A stretch of DNA of 64,000 nt from Chloroflexales bacterium ZM16-3 (GCA_004138175.2 RYFE02000023.1:1-64000); one strand, 5' to 3'; positions 26,294 to 37,748 are shown, counted from the first letter of the stretch. The notes: generated by a model from the letters alone, not told the origin. Translations and numbers: made by a program.

Positions 26294-26302
26294 AGTATAC
26301 CA
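26294..26302 (-). promoter_or_regulatory. Extended -10 promoter of the riboswitch/btu transcript
   Basis: TGGTATACT on the minus strand, about 30 bases before the riboswitch. Confidence 0.55.
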
Positions 26303-26355
26303 CGCTCTGGGAGTGAGTATTGAGCATGAAGCCGCAAGTTGTCAATTCTTAATAC

Positions 26356-26599
26356 GCAATACCGCAAAACTAACGCTGTGTGGCGAATGGGGTATCATCG
26401 GTTCGGATCCTGAGCAGGAGGAACCGATGAAGACCCTGAAGCGATTATATCCGAGCGAGCGGATCATCTACTCATCCCGAAGTGTCGACCTGCCTGGTGT
26501 GCAGAGGGCCGCTGATGCTGCGGAACACCTTGCTCTGGGACAAAACGGTGGAGACCCTCGACGGGGTGTTCTCGGTGGCCAGCCGTCCGGCCTGTTGTG
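26356..26599 (+). pseudogene. Broken transposase gene with MITE-type end
   Basis: GCAATACCGCAAAACTAACG at 26356 matches the terminal repeat of the MITE family in this window. 50 bases on, an ATG at 26427 with GGAGG starts a transposase-like reading (MKTLKRLYPSERIIYSS) that shifts frame near 26490 and continues as TCLVCRGPLMLRN then LLWDKTVETLDGV, a CxxC zinc-ribbon start reminiscent of transposases common in Chloroflexota. The gene stops at the inserted IS3-type element. It may be what is left of the autonomous parent of the MITEs. Confidence 0.5.
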
Positions 26600-26600
26600 C

Positions 26601-27128
26601 CTATAATGGCTCAAGGAATTCGGACACTCGGCCAGGCAAAAGAAAGGGAGCCTGACCCGATGGAAAAGGTTTACACGTCCGCCTTCAAGGCTCAGGTCGC
26701 GCTGGAACTGCTCAAGGAAGAGAAGACCCTGGCCCAGCTCAGTAGCGAGCATGGAGTGGGACCGACCGTGCTGTGCTCGTGGCGGGCCATCGCACGCAAG
26801 GGTTTGGCCTCGCTCTACGAGCGGCGAAACAACCTAGCCGACCAGCACGCCGCCCACGAGCAGCAGCTGGAGGATCTGTACGCCGAGATCGGTCGGCTCA
26901 CCACGCAGCTGCATTGGCTGAAAAAAAAGGGCTCTCCCGCACTTCCCGTGCAGGCAGAATACCTCCCTCTTGCACTATGAAGAATTTCCGCCTGTCGATC
27001 TGGAAGAATAAGCGCACATCAGCATGGGGCTTGACCCAGGGCTTATTCGCGCTAACAAACCTTTTTCATCGGGTCAGGCTCCCTTTCTTTTGCCTGGCCG
27101 AGTGTCCGAATTCCTTGAGCCATTATAA
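26601..27128. mobile_element. IS3-like derivative with about 70-bp inverted ends
   Basis: The first 70 bases (TATAATGGCTCAAGGAATTC on) recur inverted at the right end with one mismatch. Since the inverted copy includes the start codon region of the transposase gene, the right end appears to be a duplication of the left end replacing the missing orfB. The 5-base string GTGCC lies directly left of the element and, one base offset, right of it, a possible target duplication. About 528 bp. Confidence 0.8.
26660..26980 (+). CDS. IS3-family transposase OrfA (orphan)
   Basis: A 106-residue helix-turn-helix protein of the transposase_8 type: YTSAFKAQVALELLKEEKTL, ... LSSEHGVGP ... WRAIARKG, followed by a leucine-zipper-like segment ending in LHWLKKKG. 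The A8G run at 26931-26939, where IS3 elements frameshift into orfB, is present, but no orfB follows. The element is therefore non-autonomous. Confidence 0.75.
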   Translation: MEKVYTSAFKAQVALELLKEEKTLAQLSSEHGVGPTVLCSWRAIARKGLASLYERRNNLADQHAAHEQQLEDLYAEIGRLTTQLHWLKKKGSPALPVQAEYLPLAL

Positions 27129-27263
27129 GTGCCCACTCGAACTGGCCGGCTACGACGTGGCATCCCTGCCCATGGCGCAGCTCTGCCGCGGCCAGCTGCT
27201 CCACTGGCCCCCTGAGGCCCTCGGCGCAGTAGTCCCCAGGACGTAACGGTCTCCCTCCCCGCC

Positions 27264-27293
27264 TTGCCCCCCTGTCGCACCGCGTGGTATACT
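27264..27293 (+). promoter_or_regulatory. Promoter of the sugar nucleotidyltransferase gene
   Basis: TTGCCC, 18-base spacer, TATACT with an extended TGG, about 75 bases before the start codon. Confidence 0.55.
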
Positions 27294-27372
27294 TGCTGCG
27301 CGGCATAGCGCATCACAGAGCTAAACAGCGCGTCAGAGCTCCTGCCGACGAGCCAGGAAGCGGGGATATGGC

Positions 27373-29871
27373 ATGAAAGCTGTGGTCATGGCTGGCGGCG
27401 AGGGCACTCGCCTCAGACCGCTTACTATCAACCGCCCCAAGCCCATGGTCTCGCTTGTAGACCGGCCCGTGATCCAGCATATTATTGAGCTGCTTAAGAT
27501 CCACGGCATCACTGAGATCATTGTCACTGTCCAGTACCTCGCCAATGCTATCCAGGACTACTACGGGGACGGGAGCGCTCACGGGGTTACTATTACATAC
27601 TCGCTGGAGGAGGTGCCGCTGGGCACCGCCGGTAGCGTGAAGAATGCGGAGAACCTGCTCACCGAGCCATTTCTGGTGATCTCTGGCGATGCGCTTACCG
27701 ACTTTAACCTCTCGCAGATCATTGAGCACCATTTCGCCACCGACTCAATGGCTACGATTACGCTCACCCGCGTCGCTAACCCCCTCGACTATGGCGTTGT
27801 CATCACCGATGAGGAAGGCAACATCCGCCAGTTCCTTGAGAAGCCGAGCTGGGGCGAGGTCTTCTCTGATACGGTTAACACTGGTATCTATGTGCTTAAC
27901 CCCGAGGTGCTGGCCTATATCGAGCGCGGTCGCAACACCGACTGGTCGAAGGATGTCTTCCCGCGTATGCTCAACCGGGGCGATAAGCTCCAGGGTTTTA
28001 TTGCGAGTGGCTACTGGACGGATGTGGGCACGATCGAGGAGTATATGCGCGCCTGTGGCGACTATCTCTCCGGCAAGGTGAACCTGCCCCGTGTTGGCCA
28101 TAATATCGGCGGCGATATCTGGGTGGATGGGGACGCCGAGATCGCGCCCGATGCCCAGCTTCACGGGCCGATCTTCCTCGGCCACGGTGCTAAGATTAAG
28201 GGCGGGGTGATCGTCCACGGCCCTGCTGTCATCCGCGACTATACCATTATTGATACGCGGGCCAGTATCGACCGCTCGATCATCTGGCGCAACTCCTATA
28301 TCGGCGAGCGCGCTGAGTTGCGCGGGGCGATTGTGTTGCGCCAGTCGAATATTCGCTCGCGGGCCGTGCTCTTTGAGGGTGTGGTGATCGGCGACGGTGT
28401 CCAGATTGGGGCTGGGGCCGTTATCCAGCCGAATGTCAAGATCTGGCCTGGCAAAGAGGTCGATGAGGGCGCCACCGTCACCGCCAGCATTATCTGGGGT
28501 AGCCAGGGCCGCCGTGTGCTCTTCGGTCGCTATGGGATCTCTGGTCTCGTCAATATCGAGATCACTCCTGAGATGTGCGCTAAGATAGGCGCATCCTATG
28601 GAGCCACGCTGCCCCGTGGCTCGTCGGTGACGATCAACCGTGATGCTCACTACACCCCGCGTATGCTCAAGCGGGCGATTGTTGCCGGTCTGCCATCTGC
28701 TGGCGTCAGCGTGACCGACCTACAGAATGTGCCGATCCCGGTGGCTCGCTACTATACCCACGCCACCGGTGCTGCGGGCGGCATCCATGTGCGGCTCTCG
28801 CCTTTCGACAGCCGTGTGGTCGAGATTAAGTTTTTCGACCAGCGCGGCCTCGATATTCAATCTGCCGCTGAGCGTAAGATCGAGAGTACCTACTTCCGCG
28901 AGGATTTTCGCCGCGCCTACCTCGATGAGATCGGTCGTATCTCCTACGGCAATGCGGTTGAGGATATCTATACGGCCGCATTTGTGCGCGCTCTGCGCCC
29001 TGAGACGGTCGATGGGATGAGCCGTGGCTTCAATATTGTGGTTGACTATGCGAACTCTAGCTCTGGCGATATGCTTTCGCACATCCTGCGCCGCCTGCAC
29101 GTCGATGCCGTCGAGCTGAATGTTAACCTCGATGAGAATATGGTCTACCAGACTGCCGCGCAGCTTGAGGCGGCCATGAACCGCCTGGCTAAGATCACCG
29201 CTGTGGTGGGCGCGCAGTTCGGCGCCCGCCTCGACTCGGGTGGCGAGAAGATCTTCCTCGTCGATGATACCGGCGCGCGACTCAACCCTATGCGCGCCCT
29301 GGCCGCGATCACCGCTCTGTCGATGCGCGCGGCCGACGGTGGCACCGTGGCTGTGCCTGTCACTGCGCCCCGCGTCTTCGAGACGATTGCCGCCCGCTAC
29401 GGCGGCCAGATCATTCGCACCAAGGCCACCCTCGGCGCCCTCATGCAGACGGCCTCGCAGCAGCCGACGATGCTGCTGCTCGGCGATGGCACCGGCAACT
29501 ATATCTTCCCCACCTTCTACCCGATCGCCGACGGGATATTCGCCATCGCCAAGCTTATGGAGCTAATCGCGATCTCGAGCACCCGCCTTAGCGCTGTGCT
29601 TGCCGACCTGCCCCCTTACTACCTCGCCCAGACCCGCGTGCCCTGCCGCTGGGAGAGCAAAGGCAAGGTGATGCGTATCCTCAACCAGCAGTACGCCGAG
29701 CGGCAGGCCGAGCAGGTCGATGGGATCAAGATTGACCTCGGCAGCGAGTGGGTGCTTATTCTCCCTGACCCCGACGGCCCGTTCTTTCACGTCTATGCCG
29801 AGGGCTCCTCCGATGAGCAGGCCCGCATTCTGATCGAAAAGTATGTCGGCCTCGTCACTGGTCTGCAATAA
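27373..29871 (+). CDS. Mannose-1-phosphate guanylyltransferase-like, fused to degenerate phosphomannomutase
   Basis: 832 residues in three parts. Residues 1-235: sugar-nucleotidyltransferase ([22 protein letters not shown]). About 245-370: left-handed beta-helix hexapeptide repeats. About 375-832: phosphohexomutase fold. In the last part the catalytic TASHNP serine loop is replaced by [10 protein letters not shown] and the metal loop DGDxDR by LDSGGEK, so mutase activity is doubtful. Likely makes GDP-mannose or a similar activated sugar for cell-surface polysaccharide. Own promoter; GGGG lies upstream of the ATG. Wobble positions use T more often than in neighbouring genes. Confidence 0.8.
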   Translation: MKAVVMAGGEGTRLRPLTINRPKPMVSLVDRPVIQHIIELLKIHGITEIIVTVQYLANAIQDYYGDGSAHGVTITYSLEEVPLGTAGSVKNAENLLTEPFLVISGDALTDFNLSQIIEHHFATDSMATITLTRVANPLDYGVVITDEEGNIRQFLEKPSWGEVFSDTVNTGIYVLNPEVLAYIERGRNTDWSKDVFPRMLNRGDKLQGFIASGYWTDVGTIEEYMRACGDYLSGKVNLPRVGHNIGGDIWVDGDAEIAPDAQLHGPIFLGHGAKIKGGVIVHGPAVIRDYTIIDTRASIDRSIIWRNSYIGERAELRGAIVLRQSNIRSRAVLFEGVVIGDGVQIGAGAVIQPNVKIWPGKEVDEGATVTASIIWGSQGRRVLFGRYGISGLVNIEITPEMCAKIGASYGATLPRGSSVTINRDAHYTPRMLKRAIVAGLPSAGVSVTDLQNVPIPVARYYTHATGAAGGIHVRLSPFDSRVVEIKFFDQRGLDIQSAAERKIESTYFREDFRRAYLDEIGRISYGNAVEDIYTAAFVRALRPETVDGMSRGFNIVVDYANSSSGDMLSHILRRLHVDAVELNVNLDENMVYQTAAQLEAAMNRLAKITAVVGAQFGARLDSGGEKIFLVDDTGARLNPMRALAAITALSMRAADGGTVAVPVTAPRVFETIAARYGGQIIRTKATLGALMQTASQQPTMLLLGDGTGNYIFPTFYPIADGIFAIAKLMELIAISSTRLSAVLADLPPYYLAQTRVPCRWESKGKVMRILNQQYAERQAEQVDGIKIDLGSEWVLILPDPDGPFFHVYAEGSSDEQARILIEKYVGLVTGLQ

Positions 29872-30048
29872 GTGACGCTAGGGCGCTGCCCTCCCAAACC
29901 CTCCCCTGCACACCCCCTGCCTTGCCTTTGCGCATCCTGAAGCGCTAGAATAGCTCTTCGGTTGTGTTTTATCCATCATACTTGAATGATTTCTTAACGA
30001 AATTACCGACCCCGCCTTGCTATACTCGGCACAACCCCCCCGGAGCAA
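29872..30048. other. Intergenic region before the hydrogenase operon
   Basis: Contains an AT-richer stretch (29950-30000) and the hydrogenase promoter. No ORF or RNA gene is seen. Confidence 0.5.
30018..30026 (+). promoter_or_regulatory. Extended -10 promoter of hydrogenase operon
   Basis: TGCTATACT, identical to the elements at 7029(-) and 19589(+); 55 bases before the small-subunit start codon. Confidence 0.5.
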
Positions 30049-30081
30049 ATGTCCCTCGCCAGTGTAGGTAGGAGGATGCCG

Positions 30082-31176
30082 ATGCCCTCACGCACCCCCA
30101 GTCTAGAAGTGCGTCTGCGCGATCATGGGATCAGCCGGCGCGAGTTCTTGAAGTTCTGTAGCCTGATGACCGCGACCCTGGCCCTGCCGGCGGCCTTCAC
30201 CCCGAAGATCGCAAAGGCGATGAATACCGCCGCCCGCATCCCCGTGGTCTGGCTTGAGTTCCAGGACTGCGCTGGCAACACCGAGTCCTTCCTGCGCTCG
30301 GCCGCGCCCACCACAGCCGAGATCGTGCTTGAGCAGATCTCGCTCAACTACCACGAGACGATTATGGCCCCGGCGGGCGCGGCTGCCGAGCGTTCTCTCG
30401 CCGAGACCTTGGAGGCGTACCCCGGCAAGTACATCGCGATTGTCGAGGGCGCCATTCCGCTGAAGGATGGCGGGATCTACTGCACGATCAACGGCCGCAC
30501 CGCCCAGAGCATCGCCCAGGAGGTCTGCTCCAACGCGCTGGCGACCATCGCCGTGGGCGCATGCGCCTGGGACGGCGGATGGCCTGGGGCCGGGGTGAAC
30601 CCGACCGGGGCGGTGGGGCTGCGCGAGGCGGTGCCGGGCCTGAAGAACCTGGTCACGATGCCGGGCTGCCCGGTGAATGTGGTGAACCTGACGGCTCTGC
30701 TCGTCCATTTCATCACCTTTAACGAGCTGCCTGCCACCGACCAGGAGGGTCGCCCGCTGTTCGCCTACGGTCAGCTGATCCACAATAACTGCGAGCGGCG
30801 CGGCCACTTTGACGCCGGGCGCTTTGTCGAGATCTGGGGCGACGAGGGACACCGCATGGGCTACTGCCTCTACAAGATGGGGTGTAAGGGGCCGCAGACC
30901 TACTCAAACTGCCCGTCGGTGCAGTGGAACGAGGGTACCAGCTGGCCGATCGGGGCAGGCCACGGCTGCGTGGGCTGTATGTCGTCGAATTTCTGGGACA
31001 ACACCTCGCCCTTCTACGAGCGCATCCCGCACCTGGAGGGCTTTGGCGTTGAGGCGACGGCCGATATGGTGGGCGCGGTGGCTGTGGGCGCGGTGGTGAT
31101 CGGCGCGGCCGGCCACGCCGCCGCCAGCGCCGTGCGCGCCAAGGTGCAGCCCAGCGGCGTCCAAACCGACGATTAA
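30082..31176 (+). CDS. hupS: Uptake [NiFe] hydrogenase small subunit
   Basis: Electron-transfer subunit with three Fe-S clusters of a membrane-bound H2-uptake hydrogenase. A twin-arginine signal (SRREFLKFCSLMTATLALPA) is at the N-terminus, so the heterodimer is exported folded. Cluster ligands are seen in FQDCAGNTES, the GCPVN loop and later C-rich segments (CKGPQTYSNC, GHGCVGCMSSNFWD). A C-terminal hydrophobic helix anchors it to the membrane. The ATG at 30082 has AGGAGG 7 bases upstream; other in-frame ATGs at 30049 and 30076 are less well placed. Confidence 0.93.
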   Translation: MPSRTPSLEVRLRDHGISRREFLKFCSLMTATLALPAAFTPKIAKAMNTAARIPVVWLEFQDCAGNTESFLRSAAPTTAEIVLEQISLNYHETIMAPAGAAAERSLAETLEAYPGKYIAIVEGAIPLKDGGIYCTINGRTAQSIAQEVCSNALATIAVGACAWDGGWPGAGVNPTGAVGLREAVPGLKNLVTMPGCPVNVVNLTALLVHFITFNELPATDQEGRPLFAYGQLIHNNCERRGHFDAGRFVEIWGDEGHRMGYCLYKMGCKGPQTYSNCPSVQWNEGTSWPIGAGHGCVGCMSSNFWDNTSPFYERIPHLEGFGVEATADMVGAVAVGAVVIGAAGHAAASAVRAKVQPSGVQTDD

Positions 31177-31254
31177 TAACCTTCGGCTTTCGTGGGGAGG
31201 GTCACGCCCTCCCTTCCCCCCTTCTGACGAGACGAGAGATGAGGATATACCCCA

Positions 31255-32970
31255 ATGGCTAAGATCGCCATCGACCCGGTAACTCGTATCGAGGGCCACC
31301 TGCGCCTGGAGGCGCAGGTGGAGAATGGCCGCGTGGTGGACGCATGGAGCAGCAGCACGATGTTCCGCGGCATGGAGCTCATTCTGCGCGGGCGCGACCC
31401 GCGTGATGCATGGGTCTTCGCCCAGCGCATCTGCGGCGTCTGCACCACCGTCCACGCCCTGGCCTCGGTGCGCGCCGTCGAGGACGCCCTCGGCATCCAG
31501 ATCCCCGATAACGCCCGCCTCCTGCGCAATATTATCGCCTCGACCCTCGATATTCAGGACCACGTCGTCCACTTCTACCACCTCCACGCCCTCGACTGGG
31601 TCGATATCGTAAGCGCCTTGAAGGCCGACCCGGCCAAGACCGCCGAGCTCGCCCAGTCGATCTCCGACTGGCCCAAGTCTACAGCCGGCTATTTCAAGGC
31701 GACTCAGGAGCGCATCCAGCGCTTCGTGGACAGCGGGCAGCTGGGCATTTTTGCGAATGCCTACTGGGGCCACCCGGCCTATCAGCTGCCCGCTGAGGCC
31801 AACCTGATGGCGGTGGCGCACTATCTGGAGGCGCTCGACTGGCAGCGCGAGATGGTTAAGATCCACGCGATCATCGGTGGGAAGAACCCGCATCCGCAGA
31901 CTTTTCTGGTGGGCGGAATGGCCTCGCCGGTTGACCCGAACACCCAGAAGGCGATCAACACTGGCCGTATCGCTCAGATGCGCGCGCTGGCCCAGCAGGC
32001 GCTGGAGTTCGTCTCGAAGGTCTATATCCCCGACCTGCTGGCCATCGCCAGCTTCTACAAGGACTGGGCCGGAATCGGCGGCGGGGTGGGGAACTACATG
32101 TCTTACGGCGAGTACCCGCTCAGCGGCGACAAGAGCGCTGCGAGCATGTGGGCGCCGCCCGGCGTGATCTTGAACAAGGCCGTCGGCAGCCCGCCCGCCG
32201 CTGTCGATCAGGCCAAGGTGGCTGAGTATGTGACCCACTCCTGGTACAGCTACGCCAGCGGCGACGAGGCCGGCTTGCACCCCTGGAAGGGCGAGACTGA
32301 GCCGAACTACACCGGGCCGAAGCCGCCCTTCGACTGGCTCACCACCGAGGGCAAGTACTCGTGGCTGAAGACCCCTCGCTACGACGACGCGCCGATGGAG
32401 GTTGGCCCGCTCGCGCGCACGCTGATCGCCTACGCCGCCGGTCGCCCGCGCACCGTCGAGGTGGTAAACAGCGTGCTCGGGCAGCTCGGCGTCGGCGCAG
32501 AGGCGCTCTTCTCGACCCTCGGCCGCACCGGCGCGCGCGGCATCGAGACCCTGCTGATGTGCGAGCAGCTGCTCGGCTGGATCGAGGAGCTCTCGGCGAA
32601 CATGGGCCGGGGCGATCTGGCCATCCATAACAGCGAGAAGTGGAACCCGGCCAGCTGGCCCAAGGAGGCCGAGGGCTGGGGCTACACCGAGGCCCCGCGC
32701 GGCGCGCTCGGCCACTGGGTGCGGATTGTGGACGGCAAGATCGCCAACTACCAGTGCGTCGTTCCCACCACATGGAACGGCTCGCCCCGCGACGCGAAGG
32801 GCGTCCGTGGCCCCTACGAGTCCTCGCTGATCGACACGCCCGTGGCCGACCTGGAGCAGCCCCTGGAGATCCTGCGCACCGTCCACTCCTTCGACCCCTG
32901 CATGGCCTGCTCCGTCCACGTCGTCAACAGCCGGGGCGTCGAGGTCAACCGCATTGTGGTGACGAAGTAG
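31255..32970 (+). CDS. hupL: Uptake [NiFe] hydrogenase large subunit
   Basis: Carries the NiFe(CN)2CO active site, 571 residues. Both cysteine pairs are present: RICGVC in the N-terminal part and DPCMACSVH at residues 547-555. The 16 residues after His555 are the peptide removed by the maturation protease encoded two genes on. Operon order small-large-cytochrome-protease is that of group 1 respiratory uptake hydrogenases. No hyp genes are in the window. Confidence 0.96.
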   Translation: MAKIAIDPVTRIEGHLRLEAQVENGRVVDAWSSSTMFRGMELILRGRDPRDAWVFAQRICGVCTTVHALASVRAVEDALGIQIPDNARLLRNIIASTLDIQDHVVHFYHLHALDWVDIVSALKADPAKTAELAQSISDWPKSTAGYFKATQERIQRFVDSGQLGIFANAYWGHPAYQLPAEANLMAVAHYLEALDWQREMVKIHAIIGGKNPHPQTFLVGGMASPVDPNTQKAINTGRIAQMRALAQQALEFVSKVYIPDLLAIASFYKDWAGIGGGVGNYMSYGEYPLSGDKSAASMWAPPGVILNKAVGSPPAAVDQAKVAEYVTHSWYSYASGDEAGLHPWKGETEPNYTGPKPPFDWLTTEGKYSWLKTPRYDDAPMEVGPLARTLIAYAAGRPRTVEVVNSVLGQLGVGAEALFSTLGRTGARGIETLLMCEQLLGWIEELSANMGRGDLAIHNSEKWNPASWPKEAEGWGYTEAPRGALGHWVRIVDGKIANYQCVVPTTWNGSPRDAKGVRGPYESSLIDTPVADLEQPLEILRTVHSFDPCMACSVHVVNSRGVEVNRIVVTK

Positions 32971-32983
32971 CCGGAGGTACGCT

Positions 32984-33712
32984 ATGCGCCAGCGAATCTA
33001 TGTCTGGCAGATCCCGGTGCGGCTGACCCACTGGGTGAACGCCATCAGCATCGTTATCCTCAGTTTCACCGGCTACTTCATCGGCAACCCCTGGCTGTTC
33101 GTGGCCAGGCGTGAGACCTACGCGTCCTTCTTTATGGGCACGGTGCGCTTCGTCCACTTTGCGGCGGCCTTTATCTTCCTGGCCAGCGTGCTGCTGCGCA
33201 CCTACTGGGCGGTGGCGGGCAACCCCTGGTCGAGCTGGCGCGGGCTCTTCCCGTTCCTCACGAAGCGTGGCCGCCAGAGCATGCTGCACGCCTTCCAGTA
33301 CTACTTCTTCCTGCGCCGCGACCCGCCGGAGACGATTGGGCACAACGCGCTGGCCGGGATGACCTACGCGATTATTGTGCTGCTCTACGGCATGATCATC
33401 TTCTCGGGGGTGGCTCTGTTCGGCGAGCTGCACCCGGAGAGCCTCTGGGCGCGGCTCACCGGCTGGATCTTCCTGTTCGTGAGCTCGCCGCAGATCCGCC
33501 TGACCCACCATGTGATCATGTACCTGCTGATCATCTTCGCGATCTACCATATCTATGTGGCCTGGCTGATCGACATGGAGGAGGCCAACGGGCTCATGTC
33601 GAGCATCTTCAGCGGCTTCAAGTTCCTTCACCCCGACCAGTCACCCGACTGGATCGAGCCGGATGCGTCGCCCGCCCCCGCAGCGGGTAAGGCATCGAGT
33701 CATGCTGATTAA
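32984..33712 (+). CDS. hupC: Ni/Fe-hydrogenase cytochrome b subunit
   Basis: Membrane di-heme cytochrome b (HyaC/HupC family) that passes electrons from hydrogenase to the quinone pool, here presumably menaquinone made by the men genes. 242 residues, four main membrane helices with histidines (LTHWVNAISIVILSFTGYFI; VRFVHFAAAF; LTHHVIMYLLIIFAIYHIYV). Starts 13 bases after hupL with GGAGG in place. Confidence 0.93.
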   Translation: MRQRIYVWQIPVRLTHWVNAISIVILSFTGYFIGNPWLFVARRETYASFFMGTVRFVHFAAAFIFLASVLLRTYWAVAGNPWSSWRGLFPFLTKRGRQSMLHAFQYYFFLRRDPPETIGHNALAGMTYAIIVLLYGMIIFSGVALFGELHPESLWARLTGWIFLFVSSPQIRLTHHVIMYLLIIFAIYHIYVAWLIDMEEANGLMSSIFSGFKFLHPDQSPDWIEPDASPAPAAGKASSHAD

Positions 33713-33789
33713 ATTGCAGATTGTAGATTGCAGATTGCAGATTGGCACTGCGCCAATCTGCAATCTGCAATCTGCAATCTGCAATCACC
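33713..33789. repeat. Inverted heptamer arrays between hupC and the protease gene
   Basis: AGATTGC-type heptamers, a short spacer, then the reverse-complement GCAATCT heptamers, forming a long hairpin immediately before the protease start codon. Confidence 0.9.
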
Positions 33790-33792
33790 ACT

Positions 33793-34263
33793 ATGCCAAG
33801 CACCTTACTTATGGGTCTGGGAAACATCATTCTGCGCGACGAGGGACTTGGCGTGCGGGCCTACGAGCGCCTGGTTGAGCGCTACACGCTCCCCGAGGAT
33901 ATCGAGGCGATTGACGGCGGCACCCTTGGACTGAACCTGCTGCCCTACCTGGAGGACGCCAGCCGCGTTCTGCTGATCGACGCCGTGCGCGGCGGGCTGG
34001 AGCCGGGCGAGATCGTGCGCCTGGAGGGCGCGCAGATCCCGGCCGCCCTGGCCCTGAAGATGTCGATGCACCAGGCTGGACTGCACGAGCTGCTGGCGAT
34101 CAGCGCCCTGCGCGGCACGACCCCCGAGACGGTTGTGCTCTGGGGTATGGAGCCGCTGGTGATGGAGCCCGGCCTGGATCTGACCCCGCCCTGCGCGGCC
34201 GCCCTCGATGACCTGGTGGACAGGATCGTCGGCGAGCTGCGGGCCTGGGGGCATAATTTTTAG
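33793..34263 (+). CDS. hupD: Hydrogenase maturation protease
   Basis: Endopeptidase that trims the large-subunit C-terminus after nickel insertion. 156 residues; MGLGNIILRDEGLGVRAYE carries the conserved acidic nickel-sensing residue, DGGTLGLNLL and a later His (MHQAGLHELL) match the family. The start at 33793 lies right at the end of a heptamer hairpin with no clear ribosome binding site, so translation may depend on the upstream genes. Confidence 0.9.
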   Translation: MPSTLLMGLGNIILRDEGLGVRAYERLVERYTLPEDIEAIDGGTLGLNLLPYLEDASRVLLIDAVRGGLEPGEIVRLEGAQIPAALALKMSMHQAGLHELLAISALRGTTPETVVLWGMEPLVMEPGLDLTPPCAAALDDLVDRIVGELRAWGHNF

Positions 34264-34377
34264 GCAATACCGCAGAAGTAACGCTGTGAGGCGTCCTGTC
34301 ATTCTGAGCGAAGCGAAGAATCCCGGCCGGGACCCTTCGCTTCGCTCAGGGTGACAGCGTTACTTATGCTCTATTGC
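34264..34377. mobile_element. MITE, 114 bp, with 8-bp target duplication
   Basis: Starts GCAATACCGCAGAAGTAACG and ends with a related inverse (CGTTACTTATGCTCTATTGC). It is flanked on both sides by ATTTTTAG. It is identical over its full length to the copy at 45867-45980. It abuts the stop codon of the protease gene. Confidence 0.93.
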
Positions 34378-34383
34378 ATTTTT

Positions 34384-34440
34384 AGTGTTGAGTGTTGAGT
34401 GTTGAGTGCCCGGCACTCAACACTCAACACTCAACACTCG
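34384..34440. repeat. Inverted heptamer arrays (GTGTTGA / TCAACAC)
   Basis: Four GTGTTGA heptamers, a GCCCGGC centre and four inverse heptamers; a perfect long hairpin between the MITE and comEC. Confidence 0.9.
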
Positions 34441-34503
34441 TAACTCACACCTATCCCCTGGCGGTATAGCTTCTATACGAGGCTTTACCGTCGGGGGATT
34501 GCT

Positions 34504-36039
34504 ATGCTCATCCGACTCGCGATTGCGTGGATGGCCGGGGTGGTTGCCGGGGCGCTCTGGTGGCCGGGGGCGGCTTGGCTGTGGGCGGCGGCGGGCGCGG
34601 GACTGCTCGCCGCCCTGGCTCTGCGCCGCTCGCCGCGTGGGCTGGCTATCGCGCTGTCGCTGGCCTGCGCCGCCCTGGGCGCGCTGCGCTACGGCGCCAG
34701 TGTGCCGCCCGCCGGGCCAGATGATGTGCGCCTGCTGGCTGGGCGCGGCGAGCTGACTCTGGCGGGCACGGTGGCGGGCGACCCGACCCGCAGCGAGGAG
34801 GGCCAGAAGCTGCTGCTGCGGGTTGAGGCGGCCCGGCTGGGCGCGAAGAACCGCCCCGTCGAGGGGCTTGTCCTGATCACCCTGGCGCCATTCCCGGCGT
34901 ACAGCTACGGCGACCGGCTGGCCGTTACCGGCGAGCTGCTGGAGCCTCGGCCAGCGGCGCAGCCCGGCGACTTCGACTACAAGGCGTACCTGGCCCACCG
35001 GGGCATCCACGTCCTGATGCGCGACCCCGCCGAGATCCGCCCGCTGGCCGAGGCGGGCGGCGGGCCGCTGCGCCTGCTCTATGACGCCCGCGAGCGCTGC
35101 CGGGCCACCCTCGTCCGGCTTATCCCCGAGCCGCAGGCCGCCCTGATCGTTGGCATCCTGCTCGGCATCCAGTCGAGCATCCCCGATGATGTGTATGCCG
35201 CCTTCTCGACGACGGGCACAAGCCATATTCTGGTGGTCTCAGGCTGGAACTTCACCATCGTCGCCGCGCTGCTGGGTGGGCTGATGGAGCGGCTGCGGCT
35301 GGGGCGCTGGCCGGCCTTCTGGATCACCCTGGCGATGATGTGGGTCTACGCCATGTTCACTGGCGGATCGGCGGCGGTGCTGCGGGCGGCGGTGATGGCC
35401 AGCCTGATGGTGCTGGCCCGGGCCAGCGAGCGGCGCAGCGAGCCATGGACGCTGCTGTTGGCGGCCTGCTGGATCATCAGCGCGGCCGACCCGCATACCC
35501 TCTGGGATCTGGGCTTCCAGCTGTCGGCCATGGCCACGGGCAGCCTGTTCGCCTTCGCCCGCCCGGTCGAGGGCTGGCTGGGCGGGCGTCCGCCCTTCAG
35601 CTGGCCATGGATGGCCCCCTTCACCGAGGCGCTGACGGCCACCCTGGCCGCCCAGGTGCTGACCCTGCCGCTGATCCTCTATGCCTTTGGCAACCTCTCG
35701 ATCATCGCGCCCCTGGCCAACGTGCTGATCGTGCCGGTGGTGCCCTACGCTATGCTCTTCGGCAGCCTGGCGCTGGCCGGCGGCCTGCTCTGGCTGCCGC
35801 TTGGCCAGGCTCTGGGCACCCTGCTCTGGCTGCCGCTGACCTGGATCGCCCAGGGCGTCAGCATCCTCTCGCAGCCGACATGGGCCGCCGTGCAGATGCC
35901 GCCCTTCCCGCTCTGGCTGCTGCTGGGGTACTATGTTGTGATTGGGGCTGGGTGGTGGTGGTCTCTCAGGTCTAGGGTCCCTGAGCAAACCTCACCCGCG
36001 CTCAGTATGCCCCTGTCCCCTACCGCACCCTCTTCTTGA
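34504..36039 (+). CDS. comEC: ComEC/Rec2-family DNA-uptake channel (short form)
   Basis: Polytopic membrane protein of 511 residues with the N-terminal DUF4131 region and the Competence domain (FSTTGTSHILVVSGWNFTIV). Presumed role: passage of single-stranded DNA through the cytoplasmic membrane in transformation. The C-terminal metallo-beta-lactamase domain of full-length ComEC (750 or so residues) is absent; the protein ends soon after the last helix, within Pro/Ser-rich low-complexity sequence. No other competence genes nearby. Confidence 0.88.
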   Translation: MLIRLAIAWMAGVVAGALWWPGAAWLWAAAGAGLLAALALRRSPRGLAIALSLACAALGALRYGASVPPAGPDDVRLLAGRGELTLAGTVAGDPTRSEEGQKLLLRVEAARLGAKNRPVEGLVLITLAPFPAYSYGDRLAVTGELLEPRPAAQPGDFDYKAYLAHRGIHVLMRDPAEIRPLAEAGGGPLRLLYDARERCRATLVRLIPEPQAALIVGILLGIQSSIPDDVYAAFSTTGTSHILVVSGWNFTIVAALLGGLMERLRLGRWPAFWITLAMMWVYAMFTGGSAAVLRAAVMASLMVLARASERRSEPWTLLLAACWIISAADPHTLWDLGFQLSAMATGSLFAFARPVEGWLGGRPPFSWPWMAPFTEALTATLAAQVLTLPLILYAFGNLSIIAPLANVLIVPVVPYAMLFGSLALAGGLLWLPLGQALGTLLWLPLTWIAQGVSILSQPTWAAVQMPPFPLWLLLGYYVVIGAGWWWSLRSRVPEQTSPALSMPLSPTAPSS

Positions 36040-36057
36040 GCCTTGTCTAATAGCGCC

Positions 36058-37748
<1,691 letters not shown>

